A DNA stretch of 64,000 bases, taken from the NCBI GenBank assembly GCA_003254905.1, contig QANU01098817.1, positions 38,690-102,689 on the forward strand, read 5' to 3'. How positions within the stretch are numbered: position 1 is the first letter of the stretch; each line of letters opens with the position of its first letter. The notes under the pieces were generated by a model. That model saw only the letters and a list, made by a program, of their open reading frames with translations. It was not told where the DNA came from and did not search any database. Below, one piece after another: positions 21,301 through 33,424 of this stretch. The position numbers and the translations under genes are program-made. The DNA comes from Nissolia schottii. Its lineage: Eukaryota; Streptophyta; Magnoliopsida; Fabales; Fabaceae.

Positions 21301-24300
21301 GCTTAAAATATTGTCACCTGTAGAGCTGTTCCATGAGCACAAGTAATGCGATTTGATGATTTAAGACCAGTGAAGATAACTTGATAGATATGTTAGCGCG
21401 TTCCCGCATTTTTCTTCCATGACCATAGGGTCCACCAATACAGAAAGATAACCTTGAAGCACCCTAGGAAAAAGCAGACATCAAAAAAAAAATTATTTAA
21501 CAAGAAACTTTGCTGAAACCTATTTTTTCAAAACAGACAATTTGAATATAACATGAATGGACAGAAAAAAAAAATGGAAATTGATATTATTTTTCTGATC
21601 AAAAGAGAAACTAAATACAAGTAATTCTTAGAACAAAGAATCCAAATAAGTGCATTAGTGTACTCAAAAAAAGACAAAAATGGTGTGTGTATATACTGAA
21701 AGAAGCAACAGAAACTAGCAAGAGAAATAGGAGTGTGTATTATTAAGGAATTGGCCTAAAGGAATTACAGAGTGATAAACACCCAAAGCACTATAGCAGC
21801 TCTTCTCTCCCAAGAAATGACCCAAAATCTGCCTAGTGCCTACCTTTTCATCACTCACTCTCTGCTATATAACAGAATTGATTTCCCCCTGATCTGTGCT
21901 CTCACACAAACCTGCTGACTCAGCAGTTTTGTTACACATATTTGCACTTGCGTCTCCACTCAAGTGCATATTTCCCTCTTTTCCTGAAATGCCCCTAAAT
22001 TTGTTACGTTTGTACACCTTCAGCCCCTCCTGAGGAATATTCTCTCTCACACACACAAATATGTATTATCTCCGTACCACAGAACAACACAATAGCAGAT
22101 ATCATGTAAAACAATATCTTTTGCAATAGGTGGATTTGTCAACATTCCTAAGCTGCAGAGCCTTACAGAAGTGACAAAAACGAGTCCACAATCGTACTGA
22201 AAAATTGAAAATTAAACTGCTTTATTTTGACATGAATCTAAGCACAGTTACAATACAAACTTGCCATTACAGCACAAAAAATCACGGCCTCAGGAGTTCG
22301 AAACTAGAACCTATTTTGGGCTGCTTGATAGTGGTATTCTTCAGGTAAAACACGAAAGTCAGCAAAGGGACTTCCATGAGCTTATACAAAGTAAAAGTAT
22401 ATTTGATACACCCCATTATTCTCGCAGCCTTTTAGTGGTAACAAAGTTAAATTACTGTTAAGTTAGTTCAGAAAAATATGCTAACATGATGGATAGAAAA
22501 TTACAAACCCTGCCTAGTGCCAGAAACATGAATTGATAGTATTGTATTTCTACAACTTTTGAATAGAACTGAGGTATGCAACCTTACATGATAGAAAACT
22601 CATACTCTTTCAGCATAGTGCCAATAAGCACAGTCAATACTCAATGCCCATGCATCAAGAATGGAAGAGAGATCATATACAAAATGTTCTTACATTATTT
22701 CCAGCATCACCCACCAACTCAGCCATTTCCTCAGATCCTATATCTTGTCCATGTTCATCCAACATCACAACCTGTAATTGAAGGCACATTAAAGACAAAA
22801 CCTAATTAGGAGGGAAGAAAAGATGTTACATACCTTGACACCGTAATTAATTAAATTAGGATTTGAATTATAGTATTAATTATTTAGATTAGGATTTGAA
22901 TTATTTAGATCAACATTTGAATTATTGTAATCTAGTAGTTAGGATTGAGAAGATAAGGTAGTTAGTAGGAGATAAGATTTTACCCAACCCATGATTCTCT
23001 CTCACAAGTGGCTATAAGTGAGACCTTTAGGGGAAGGGTTTAGGTATTCAGGAAATTAGGCTAGAACTAGGAGGACCAAGGGATCCTAAACTCCCAGGAC
23101 TGTTTCTATTATCATTATCATCCATTATTCAATTCAGTTATTATCTATTGTGTGCTGTTTTGCTCGGTTAATCCCCCTCTGGGATTGCTGGACTGTTAAT
23201 TAATTCTCTTAAGCATTACCTAAACCAGAACCGCAGATACCAGTTCTTACAAAAGATAATTTTCTTGCTGATAAAACAAAGATCTATAAATGTGACTATC
23301 ACTATATCATGTTAAATATAAGTCGGAAGTCACAAGTAAAGTAGATTTTGACTTCCAAGCAAGGATCTAAAGTAGATACTAGAAAAGGGAATAGCATTTA
23401 CAATGTGTTAGGAGCTGGTATTAGAGAATAGAATGAAGAGCTGAATTATATCACTGGGGCTTGTCTAATATCAGAGTTGTATCAGGAAGCTCTGGTTTAG
23501 TATGAGAACAATGAACAATGAAAGTAAAAGACTCCACTCGGTATTCAAGAGACCCAGGCTCTCCCACTCACTTTCTAATTGTTTTTCCTACCTTCTGCAC
23601 TCCCCACACCCCATCATTCCCTCATCAGGACCTCTCAAGATTTTCTCTTTCCTCTCACCCTCTGTACCACCTCAGCACAGTTATGCATTTCCCTACCCAC
23701 ATGATTTCCCTGGCTCACCTCACCTATATTCCGTTTCACTATTTTCCCCTCTTCACGTAAACTTTTGTTGTACTAGGAGTCCTAACACAATGTGAAAATT
23801 GAAACCATGTCAACAATTTTTTTTTCTGATAAAACAAAGAATTTCATTAGGAAGAGAAGAGAATTACAAAAGGAGGATAAAAGATCCTCTAAACAGAAAC
23901 CAGAACCAAACTTAAAAAGATTAACAATGGAGTAAAGCTTTCCAACCTCTCAATACATCTGAGAGGGAAAATCCTCTAAAAAGATTGTGGGTTTTACACC
24001 AAACAGATGACAAATACCTAATCCTATCACACAAAACATGTTTGTCTGAGAATTTGTCATCAAAGGTGCAAGAGTTGTGTTCTTGGTTTACATAGAATGA
24101 TTATGTGCTTTGAGTTAAAGGTGGGGTGTAGTCCATATGTGACACACTTCCTTGCAAGATAACAAACCTGATTCTATTTACAATACCATGGATAAGTTCA
24201 TAAAGACCATTAGCAACCAAAGCAAAATAAAGTATTGGCACTAACATCTACTTAGGTATAGTTTGACTCCATTGTGTCATCAGCACAAGACACCGAGTTA

Positions 24301-25854
24301 GAGGAGCACATAAACATATCACAAGAAGGATATAACTTAGACTCCAAAGTGGGGTAAGAAGGGAAAAAATACAAAACATTTCAGATAAACTTCAGAATTA
24401 ATTAATTAAATTGCAGAACAAATGGAAGTATTGTAAGCAAACAACATTCATTTTGCAACACCGAAAGCTATTCCTTTTATTTACTATCCTTCTCATCTCC
24501 ACTATAGAACAAAATACACTTCCATGTATAGGAGATGACAAATTTTCTTGTTACTGTAATTTAAATTCATGCATGTCCAAGACAATACCCAATCATCAGA
24601 CCTGATCAGGTTCATCATTGTAGCATCTTCATCATCAACCTGAGCCCTTTGGTCACTACAAAGAAAACCAAAAACCCGCCATTTCCATTAGACAACAGAT
24701 TCCAGCATGCATAATACATATTCACAATGCACCTATGTAGCATAGACACTCACATGTACATGGGACATGAAGTAACATGGACACAAGGAACACAGTGAAC
24801 TTTAAAAATTATAGAACATTGACACAACATACATATAATATTAAAACTTTAAAGAGGAAGACTTCACATAAGTGCATCTCTACGTTGTTTTCTTATTTCA
24901 TCATTACAAATTGATTCAAAATTTGTGTTATTTCCTTTTTCAAATTTCAAATGAAATTATCTATATGTCCTATCATGTTGGAGTCAGAAAAAAATAATTT
25001 CAAAATTGAATCATGTCATGGGTGTCTCAAGCAAGATCAGACACGAACACATTATCCAACGTCCAACAAGAGAGTCCATTCTCTCATGTCAAAATTTTAC
25101 ATAACCGTATTATATGCTGTTAATGAGACCTTCTCATGTACCCCTACCTACAAAACATCATCATGTTGAATTTTAATAAGGTGTATCCGAAATTCATAGC
25201 AATGCACTCACTAAATGCAAATTTGAAATTACATAGGCAAATTTAGAACTCCTATAAAAAAATGACACTGCTCAAACAAAAAGAACACATTGAATTCACC
25301 GCGCATTTCTAGGGTTTGGCCGAATTTGAACATCATCGATACTGCAATAGTACTTGATCTTTTCAACATACTCATCAACCATGAGTTGTAGTCCACGCGA
25401 TCGCTTCTTCCCCACTGATAATATACGTATAGGAAGAGCTCTCTACAATTTCAAATAATTTAACGCATTACTACTCAAGTTCAGTGGTAATGTTAAACAA
25501 AACCAATTAAACCTCTCTTTTTGTAGTTCGACCAAACATAATCAATTGGTAATTATTGGTAAAAGTAACACGGTCGTCTTCAAAACCAAGAATCTCATTT
25601 TGCAACAGAGCTAAACATAGAACTAACAAATGTAAAATGGGGGTGAGAGATATCTTTCGTTACCACAGACTGACCCACGTATCTGCATTTTCGACCTGAA
25701 AATTTTGGGCATAAGAAGAAGATTTTTAAGACAAATCGCGTGGAATTCTCGATAACGTGATGCAGAGATTACAGCGGTTGCGAGTATAGAAACCTTGAAG
25801 AGGACTGGAACTGGCCAAATTGAGACTGGCACAAAGGTAGAGTGCGGTGGCCAT
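18325..25854 (-). CDS. RlmH-type 23S rRNA (pseudouridine-N3) methyltransferase, organellar
   Basis: SPOUT-class methyltransferase. Bacterial RlmH methylates pseudouridine 1915 in helix 69 of 23S rRNA on assembled ribosomes; the plant form presumably acts in plastid or mitochondrial ribosomes. Seven exons on the minus strand: 25854-25794, 25695-25664, 25442-25300, 24655-24589, 22771-22694, 21463-21318, 18364-18325, all GT-AG with matching phases. They total 188 aa. Residues 1-25 are Ala/Ser/Leu-rich, like a transit peptide. Conserved features are VVMLDEHG (102-109), the SAM-knot F-C-I-G-G-P-Y-G-H-G (134-143), the helix LNHQIALLVLMEQLYR, and the C-terminal SWTILRGQKYHH supplied by the last 40-nt exon. 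That exon is 2.95 kb from exon 6. Reading through the exon 6 donor meets TGA at once, so retention of this intron removes the last 12 residues. Introns hold several transposons (listed). Confidence 0.92.
18365..20000. other. RlmH intron 6, distal part
   Basis: Intronic. An unrecognised plus-strand open stretch at 18913-19079 ends in CAG|GTAAG and could be a captured exon fragment. On the minus strand, 19368-19640 contains hydrophobic open segments in two frames that look like a frameshifted membrane protein, but I cannot identify it. The rest shows no gene. Confidence 0.35.
20001..21217. mobile_element. 1.2-kb inverted-repeat element inside RlmH intron 6
   Basis: The terminal inverted repeats are about 40 bp. 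Left GGCAAAGTCTTAGGTGCACC is followed by TTTAAACTTGGT and GCACCAAGT. The right end read in reverse is GGCTATTTCTTTGGCACACC followed by TTTAAACTTGGT and TGCACCAAGT. The interior is low-complexity (Pro/Ser-rich open frames on the minus strand at 20687-21126) with no transposase. No convincing target duplication was seen. Long TIRs without coding suggest a Mutator-like non-autonomous element, but this is an inference. Confidence 0.65.
20260..20387. mobile_element. candidate 128-bp nested MITE
   Basis: The left end GTGTGTGTTTGG and the reverse complement of the right end, GTTCGTGTTTGG, form a short inverted repeat flanked by TAG on both sides (20257-20259 and 20388-20390). It lies inside the 1.2-kb element. 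The evidence is short, so this is tentative. Confidence 0.35.
22824..23251. mobile_element. solo LTR (428 bp) in RlmH intron 4
   Basis: Begins TGTTACATACC and ends GTTCTTACA, flanked on both sides by a perfect 5-bp target duplication AAAGA (22819-22823 and 23252-23256). No internal domain or second LTR is present, so it is the product of LTR-LTR recombination. The retrotransposon superfamily cannot be fixed from the LTR alone. Confidence 0.85.
23819..24085 (-). mobile_element. LINE (L1-like) 3' end with poly(A)
   Basis: Read on the minus strand it encodes the same C-terminal tail as the copy at 290-410 (Phe-Ser-Asp-Lys-His-Val-Leu, Ser-Ser-Val-Trp-Cys-Lys, Gly-Trp-Lys-Ala-Leu-Leu) and then a stop. 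It continues with a closely similar 3'UTR and ends in an A run (T run on the plus strand at about 23819-23827). It is a short 5'-truncated insertion in RlmH intron 4, antisense to nothing and in the same direction as the host gene. Confidence 0.8.
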
Positions 25855-25939
25855 GGGGGAAGAGGATGAGGAAAACGGCAAAGCCACTTCAAGGTCAAGT
25901 TGGAGAAGAAATAATCGACAGTCAGATTGTGCGAAGATT

Positions 25940-26183
25940 TAGGCGCTTGTAGGGCTTTCAAACGGAGGCCCAACGCGGCTAACCCGCGGATGGATTTTTA
26001 TTATTTGTCGATTGATATTTATATATTTGATCCATCTTTACATGGATAAAGGGATTAGCCCGCAAGTTATGCTTATATTAACATGAAACGGGCTAATTTG
26101 GCATGTGAGTTAAATGATCAGACCTAAATGAACTTTTGTTATTTGTGGGTCGAACTCATTTTAACAACCCATAGGCGCTTGTA
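25940..26183. mobile_element. 220-bp insertion flanked by 12-bp direct repeats
   Basis: TAGGCGCTTGTA occurs at 25940-25951 and again at 26172-26183. The 220 bases between contain GGCTAACCCGCGG and GGGCTAATTTGG motifs that recur in plant short interspersed repeats. A duplication of this length fits a SINE or other target-primed insertion better than a DNA transposon. It sits just upstream of the RlmH start, within about 90-330 bp of the ATG. Confidence 0.55.
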
Positions 26184-28829
26184 AGCAATTTGGAGTACAA
26201 AGGACCGATTGGGCTTAAGAGAGTTCAATAGATTCTCTTGTGCTAAAAATGATTGTGTTTTCGTACTAGGAAAAAGAAAAAGAAAAACATGTGAATTAGG
26301 TCTTACTAATTTTGACACGAGTAAATATAATCATTTTTAATATAAGATGATCTATTCCATTTGAACTCGCTTAAGCCGAACCAATTTGGATAGGATTTGA
26401 GCAAAAAATCCAATTTATAAAGCTTTTTTGAGATATCTCTTACTCTAAAAAAAAGTATAAGCTAGTTTTTGAAAAAGAAAATCCCAAATTTTTTCTATGT
26501 GAGTTTTCACTTCAATCAACTTTGCCCCTCACAAACATTGTCAACCAAAATCGTCGCTACAAAATGCAAAAGTCAATCACATTAGTCCATTCGTTAATCT
26601 TTCCACAGTAACAGATGATGTGACACATAATTATGTAAAAAAAATTCCAAATTTGTTTCTGCAAAATACAAAAATCGATCACTTTAGTCCCTTCGTTATT
26701 TATCATCTCAAGTATCACTGTTATGGGAAGTACCATAGAGACTAACTTGATTGATTTGAATTTTTTAAGGACAATTTTTGTGGCGTCTTGTACGTTTAGT
26801 AACCTTGAATTATATGATAAAGTGTCTAAGTCAACTTAAAGTGGGCCCTCCTAGTAAAAAACAAGTTACTTTCAGACTCCAATAGCAATATCATGTCACC
26901 AAAAGGGCACCATAGCTCCAATTACCACCAACACTAGCGACATTGTGTTGTGGCAGTGCCATGGTGTCAGTGTCCAGTTTCATTTTGTCGTGTGCGCGCA
27001 ATAGCACTCTATGACGAACTTAAGTCCCACACCGCTTATTTTTCTGAGGTTGGGGTGCTAGTCTTCCCCAATGTTAGTGATTGAGTACAATAAAAAAATT
27101 TATATATCTGAGTCAGGCTGACACATAGCTTGCATTGACGGAATGGGAAAAGGTGATATGTTTTGTCAACGAGTTGTCAAGGGAGTACAAGATAAGCTTG
27201 TCAACAAAAATGAACAGTGTGACTTATGCGGAGATTATGAAGTATTACACAAACTTTTGAATATCGATATACAAAACTTTTATATGTGTATAAACATCAT
27301 ATACAACAACCAATTTCGAACTTTGGTAACAACATATACATATTCTTGAACATAAAAACACAAACTTACACAAAGAATTAACAACATTCAAAATTTTTGG
27401 ATCAACCATAACCATGAATCATATCAATTATACACAAACATTTTTAATTGGACTACACAAACTTTTTTAAGAGATTTACACAAACTCTTGGACATAAAAA
27501 CATAAATATTAGCACAAAATTTCACAAACTTTTAAATAACATTCATAATTTTTGGATCACTCATAACCACAAATATAAACTGACTTTTATGAAGTGCTTC
27601 ACAAACTTTTAAATAACAATACACAAACTTTTATGTATATAACAACTCATACAACAACCAATTTTAAAATTTGGTAACAGCATACTCGGACTCTCTATCC
27701 TACACAAACATTTCAAAACATGTACAAATTTTTCAATAAGCAAAAATAAAAATTAAGACAAAAATGAAAACGAAAACAAAGAAGAAGAAAACCTTAGTCT
27801 TCATATGCACAAACTTTTGAACAAGAGTATACACTTTTATTCAGAAAGACACAAACCTCTAAGCACAAAAAATGACAGAAATAAAAATGAAAACTCTAGA
27901 TTTGTAACGTCTTGCGAATTTTGGTGTTCACATACACAACCATTTTTTTTAAAAATACACAAATTTTTTAATACTAGAAAACAAAAGATATGACAAAACA
28001 ATAACGAAAATTTTAGAATCCATAATGTCTTAATGAAGAATAAAAAACAAAAAATAAATAAATGAATGTTGAAACTCAACTCAAGAAGAAGAAGAAAGAA
28101 GAGGAAGAGATCTAACATACTTCGTCCATATTCTATACTGCGAATACAAAATACGATGAAAGAAGAAGAAAAATGAAAAACAAAATGGCAAATAATATCC
28201 TCGAGGGAGGAGGAGGAAGAAGCAGGGCAAAAAAAAAGCAGGACTAAACCCTAAATCTCAAATTCCCATACTATTGTAATTTCCCTGCCAACACCACATT
28301 TACGAAAATAAAAGTAGCAGAGGCAATATATATGTAAAAAAACCAAAAAAAAAAAAAAAAGGAACATGGGGTGTGTGATTTTTTAATTTGGAGTAGAAAA
28401 GGAAATATGCGTGATTTTTTAATTTGAGGTAGAGAAAAAAATATGCGTTGATAATTGTACGGCAAATACATATCGAGTGTACACAAAACATTTTTATTTA
28501 GTCTCTGGTTTGACCTTGTAAAAGAATAAAATGAGCACGAGATATTAACTTAGCTACCGAAGCTAAAAATAATTCCCACTTCATACAAAAGCCACCGTCT
28601 CGGTGGGATTTTAATTACATTGCATTGCATCGCATCTTTGTAACACCCTATTCCATTTTGAGAAGAATTCTGCAGACGAGGAGTTGATGCGGTACTGAGA
28701 AGTTTTTCTTTCCAGGCTCTTACGACTTAACACTCATATTGGCACTATATTTATACATGAAATTGTGAACAGTACAAAGCTACAAACTCCTAAGATGCTG
28801 CTGGTGGGAATATAGGTTACAATTCCATT
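26184..28829. other. intergenic region with degenerate repeats
   Basis: No gene is recognised. 26540-26720 holds two related about 110-bp units (GCAAAAGTCAATCAC... and ACAAAAATCGATCAC...). 27240-27970 is built from repeated ACACAAACTTTT motifs, including two similar blocks of about 90 bp (around 27248 and 27598). The small open frame at 27143-27349 has no known domain. Purine-rich GAAGAA tracts lie at 28080-28115 and 28160-28220, and a poly-A run at 28345-28362. 28600-28829 is probably the 3'UTR of the fibrillin gene. Confidence 0.4.
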
Positions 28830-31800
28830 TCATCTTCTTCGAAAAACAAACAGGGAACCTCTAGAACCCAATCCTAACCTAATTTTGTCGTCGACATAAG
28901 TGATTCGGAGTTTAACTTCACTCTGACCGCCATACTTGGCTTCCCACGATCCTAGCTTCAATTCAGGTGCTTCGAATACAACTTGAATCCATTCACTATC
29001 CAAAGCCTCGAGTTTTCCTGATTCATGTTTGCATAAACAAAGTCGGCACATAAGTGACGCCACATAAAAACTGGAGTAAAAACCAAACACCAAGCATACA
29101 AAGATCTAATACAAGACATTCCTTTTTATATATGTTGCATATGCACATGTATGGTATTTTTTTTAAACAAAAGTTAGGGTATATAAAAAATAATAAAATT
29201 ACACACAATCAAGTGATTAAATAATAAGATAAATATGATTTAATTGTTCCCTAAAAAAGAAACTATATGATTTAACTATGTTCTAACTCCTAGTTTTCAT
29301 CAAAGTACAATAAAATATATAAACAAGCAAAACAAATTTGAACGGATGAAGAGATAATTAGATTCATTTAGAAGCAAACTAATTAATTTAGTTGTAAATT
29401 TTGATGTTTTATAAGGCCAAACTTGTATATTGGTACATTAGTACTGTTTTTTGCAATGCTTAACCTATAAATAGCCAAGAGAATCCAACAAGTATGGCAA
29501 CTATGTTGGAATACCCATGCTTTTTATCTTTTGAACTCCTTTTTATAAGAACTTCAGAACATCCAATAACTACTTCATTCGTTTAATTTAGAGGGTGGAT
29601 TTATTAAACTGATAAATTTCAGCTTTGCTGTTAAAGCTTTTTAGGATATGCTATCAGCATGTGAAAGTTTTACTCATCCTTTCGAATGATTAAATAACTT
29701 ACCCTTCAGAGACACCTCACCATCCAAAAACCCTAAGGCAGAAAACGCCACATTGTTTCTCACAATATCAGGAGCTTCAACAACCTGAATCATTTGCTTC
29801 GTTTTAAAGAAAAGGCGTCCAAAAGCACTCCTATAGAGGCCTCCAGGCGATGTTGGCTGTGAACAGTACACCACATCCCATTCTGGAAAACATTTGTGTC
29901 AACTTGATGAACAAGGAAGAGAGAGAAAAGCACAAACTGACTGATTCGCATATCACTGACTAAATGTTACTAAAGATATGTTTATAAAGTATGATAAGAA
30001 GTTGAAAGTGGACTCTATTTGGAATAGACAATAATTAATGCTTTGATTGAAGTTTATATGAAGATTAGTACCCAAAAAAAAGTGTATATAAAGATAGGGC
30101 ATAGAAAATCAAGGTTTCTCAGTAAGTTTAAGAAGATTAAGCAAAGTAAATACAAAGACAGGCTTGGCTTTAAACTTTTGACACAATCTCAAGGTTGAGA
30201 AGCACAATGTGGACTCACCTCCAAATATTAAAGGGCATTTCACTGGCTCATTCACACAATATTTCTGCAATTCCTGAGCCACTTCAGCCACCTCTTTATG
30301 TTCTTCCTTTTTCAATGAAACACCACCATCTGTTTGCAACACCTGATTAAAATGTCAGAAATCATTTCTTTTAGCAGACAAGTACAAAAAGCCACCCTGT
30401 TAATTGAAAATTAAATGAAATGGAAGTATAACAACTTATAACAATTTCACCGCTGAAATGCAAGAATAACAACCACAAGTCGTAAGCCTTACAACTTGAG
30501 TCCATTATATGAAAATTCTTAATTTTACAGTTCATTCCTATGCTTTTCGTCAAATGATTTTAGTACTGTCCATTGCCGAGTATTGCCTCAGCAGTGATAC
30601 CATAAAAATAAGCAAATTCAGTATCAGTTGGCACACAAGGAACTAGAGATTCTGAGAGGTCAGTAATGAGTGTGAAAACCATATTTCCACTAACTAAGGA
30701 TATCATATCATGAATTAAATGCTGTGATACACTTCCCAGTTTCAATCTGAGACTTCTGTTTGCAATTACCAGCCCTAGTCTCACTGCAGAAAATGCACAT
30801 GTAGAATTGAAGAAGGTTCGAGTTCCGACCTTTGTAACAACTTGTATCTTTTAACTGTTCTTAAGAGATCCTCTGTACCAAAGACCAATTCAAATGAGAT
30901 AGAGATACAAACACATGTAGCCATATAATAAACAGGATAGTCAATTTGTAGAACCCTTGCTTGGATTATATCTAATCTGCAAGACTTAGCCTGCATCATT
31001 GCCAATTAGGACTTAATTGGCCCAAGACTCAAAAGAAGTCAAGACAAAAAAAAAACCTCAAGTTTGGAGCAAAAATAGATATCTTAGACAGATATAAATT
31101 GGATGCATTGCTAGTGTCGGATTAAATGTGGATGCATTGCTAGTGTAAAATTTTTTACACCATTAATCAATTGTGCATTACCTTGTTACTAAAAATATTT
31201 AACTATCAGAGTACACATTTCCAAAGTCAGACATATGTAATATATAACTGCTTTCATGGTGTGAGAAACTTTAAATTGATAGTATGTCAAAATTAAACTC
31301 TAAATTAAATTAGTGTACGTCAACTTGAGAGTGACTTCATCTCTAATTGTACTCACAAGTGACACACAACATTTATAATTTAATGTCTTATTAATTTTAA
31401 ATTCAAATTATTTGAGCCTAATTACTAATCACTTCTCCCTTCCCAGTTCTAAACATATTTTCTCTTTTTCATTTTTGCTTTCTTAAACTCAATTCGGAAA
31501 AACTATTGCATGGGAATCATCTGTAAAGAGGCTATATAAAAATCATTTATATGCCTCTACATATAAGCTTAAGCTTTTGGAAGAAATGATTCTAATAGCC
31601 AAAAGAACTCTTGCCTAATGGGGTGTACAAAGAAACTATATAAAACCATTCATCTGCCTCTACCAATCAGTATATGCTTTTGGGAGAGATGATTCTTAAG
31701 ATCAGACAACCATCATGTTAAGTCAGATCACCACTACCCATACTTTATTGGTTCAAGTAATTTAACAATTATTTTCCTTATACAAGTTCTGGAGTTGGAG

Positions 31801-32292
31801 TCTCAGACTAAAAAAGCTAGCATTAGAAAGCTTCAGATGCAACAACTAACAACTCAAGCTAGATTAGTACGATACTAGTAGACTCTGAATATTTGGTAGT
31901 TTATATAAGGGGAAAAGATCGAATCATCGTTTCTGAGATGCCATGTAATTTTGCCCCTTACTGCTAACTTCCTCTTTATTCTTTACGAGCCTTGGATGAA
32001 GGAATAATAATGAATTTTGGTAAATTTCGTCTCAGCGTCCAAATAAGAACAAAACAAAAACACGATCTACCTTTGAGAGAATAGATGCAACAAGATCATC
32101 TGGACCGGTTCGAACCTCCGGGTTGGAGACCGAAACCGAAGCAGAAACGGTGAGTGCGAGGCTCTTGTGGCGTCGGCGATTCAGCTGAGGGAAATGAGAA
32201 TCTGTGGAGCGGAGAGCGATGGATTTGGGTGTTGGAGGATTGCGGCCTCGGAATGAAGACGGTATGAGCAGAGACGCAGAAGCTGCAGCCAT
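28830..32292 (-). CDS. FBN6: plastid-lipid-associated protein / fibrillin, FBN6 (PAP8) type
   Basis: PAP/fibrillin-domain protein of thylakoids and plastid envelope. This subfamily has been linked to photo-oxidative stress and lipid binding in chloroplasts. Four exons on the minus strand: 32292-32071, 30342-30219, 29882-29703, 29017-28830, GT-AG with consistent phases, giving 237 aa. Residues 1-55 are Ser/Arg-rich without acidic residues, as in a chloroplast transit peptide. The mature part starts near GPDDLVASILSKV and carries the fibrillin core (EWDVVYCS, GRLFFKTKQMIQVV, LRITYVDDKIRLGLG). It ends FRRR and TGA at 28830-28832. The length agrees with the Arabidopsis protein (about 239 aa). ATGs further upstream (32404, 32441) are in other frames and are not needed. 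Intron 1 (1.7 kb) contains small duplications but no other gene. Confidence 0.95.
31505..31695 (+). repeat. diverged tandem duplication in fibrillin intron 1
   Basis: Two adjacent related units of roughly 90-110 bp, each with a CTATATAAAA(N)CATT core, GCCTCTAC, and GCTTTTGG(A/G)AGA(A/G)ATGATTCT. Nearby, GGATGCATTGCTAGTGT is repeated at about 31102 and 31131. Confidence 0.65.
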
Positions 32293-32628
32293 GGCGGTGG
32301 CGGTGGACTTCGCTGCGTAGAAGAAGCTTCTCTTCTATTGGTGGTAGCGCGATGATGCCACGTCTGATCAAAAATCGAGTTTGGGTCCCTACATGGAATT
32401 TCAAGTATTGGGTATGGATGATGCCACGTGGACTTGGGCAATCTCGCTCCGCCTTATCTCGGGAGGATCCGAGTATGGAAAGGCCTGTTTGGGATGTGTT
32501 TTCGAAAACATTATTGTTTGGAATATATCACGTTTCTATTTTAATATTTTTATAAATATTTGTTCACTTGTTAAATTTAGATAATATTAATTATTTTTTT
32601 ATTCTATCAAATTTTTATTAGATAAAAA
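32293..32628. promoter_or_regulatory. fibrillin gene upstream region
   Basis: Presumed promoter on the minus strand. It contains GATGATGCCACGT twice (about 32350 and 32417), the second as CCACGTGG, a G-box core (CACGTG) expected for a light-regulated plastid protein gene. No TATA position is assigned. Confidence 0.4.
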
Positions 32629-33424
32629 TACCAAGAAAAATATTAGATAAAGTAATAATAGACTAGATAATTTTATCCAATACGGCCTAATCTAGCATGT
32701 TAAACAACCCTAAAATGGATTAAACCCTCTTAAAATAGTCAAAAGTAAACAAGACCCAATAGATCTGATTTGTTGCGCTCATTTGATGGATTTAATATTT
32801 AAAAGTGAAAAACCCACGAATACGGATATCCATGGGTATTACTCACAACGAGTACGGATATGAGAACTAATTCCGTACCGATGAGGACGGATACCCACAC
32901 TTGCTTACTAATGGGTGTTTTATGGGAATGTTGGTCTATAAATGCTTATGGACCATTCCCCATAAAAATGAAATAAAGTTTTTAAAGATGGAGGTTACGA
33001 TGTAATTTCCCTATCAATGTGAACCCTTTTAGTGAGAATGCGAGTTTGAAATGGGACAAAAATTATCAATGACTAAAACAATGATTCGAATAATCTTGGT
33101 AATTGTACAAATGCAAGAGTAAACTGATAAACAACAACTAAGTACAAAAAAATTGAATAGAAAAGCACTACTCCTATGAAATTGAAAGACAGAAAACAAG
33201 TAAATATGGGAATTACTTGGTTCTTCTCCTAGACTCGATATGTCACCTGGGACTTGTGTGAGTGTGGGAGAATTTGCAAGTGTTTCTTCCTCCTTGATTC
33301 ATCCCCGGTCATCCTATTTATAGGCATCAAGGTCTTTGTGCATGCTCGCCACATGTCCATCGAGCGGTTGACATTTGTTCCCATATCTCCACTTCGCTCC
33401 ACTTAGCGAAAACTTCGTGTTAAC
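32629..33424 (-). repeat. left arm of large inverted repeat
   Basis: About 790 bp whose reverse complement matches 34608-35388 closely over the whole length, with few mismatches and small indels (for example an extra 9-10 bp near 33395). It contains ATCCTATTTATAGGCATCAAGG, that is a TATA-like CTATAAATAGG on the minus strand, pointing away from the loop. No protein is encoded. Confidence 0.9.

Noticed and set aside
22270..22310. GAGTTCGAAACT, resembling a tRNA B box
   Set aside because: No cloverleaf, A box or anticodon arm around it.
25623..25973. 116-aa minus-strand open frame over RlmH exons 1-2
   Set aside because: Other frame; the spliced frame starting at 25854 gives the conserved protein.
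27143..27349. 68-aa plus-strand open frame with a CxxC
   Set aside because: Runs into the ACACAAACTTTT repeat and matches no known family.
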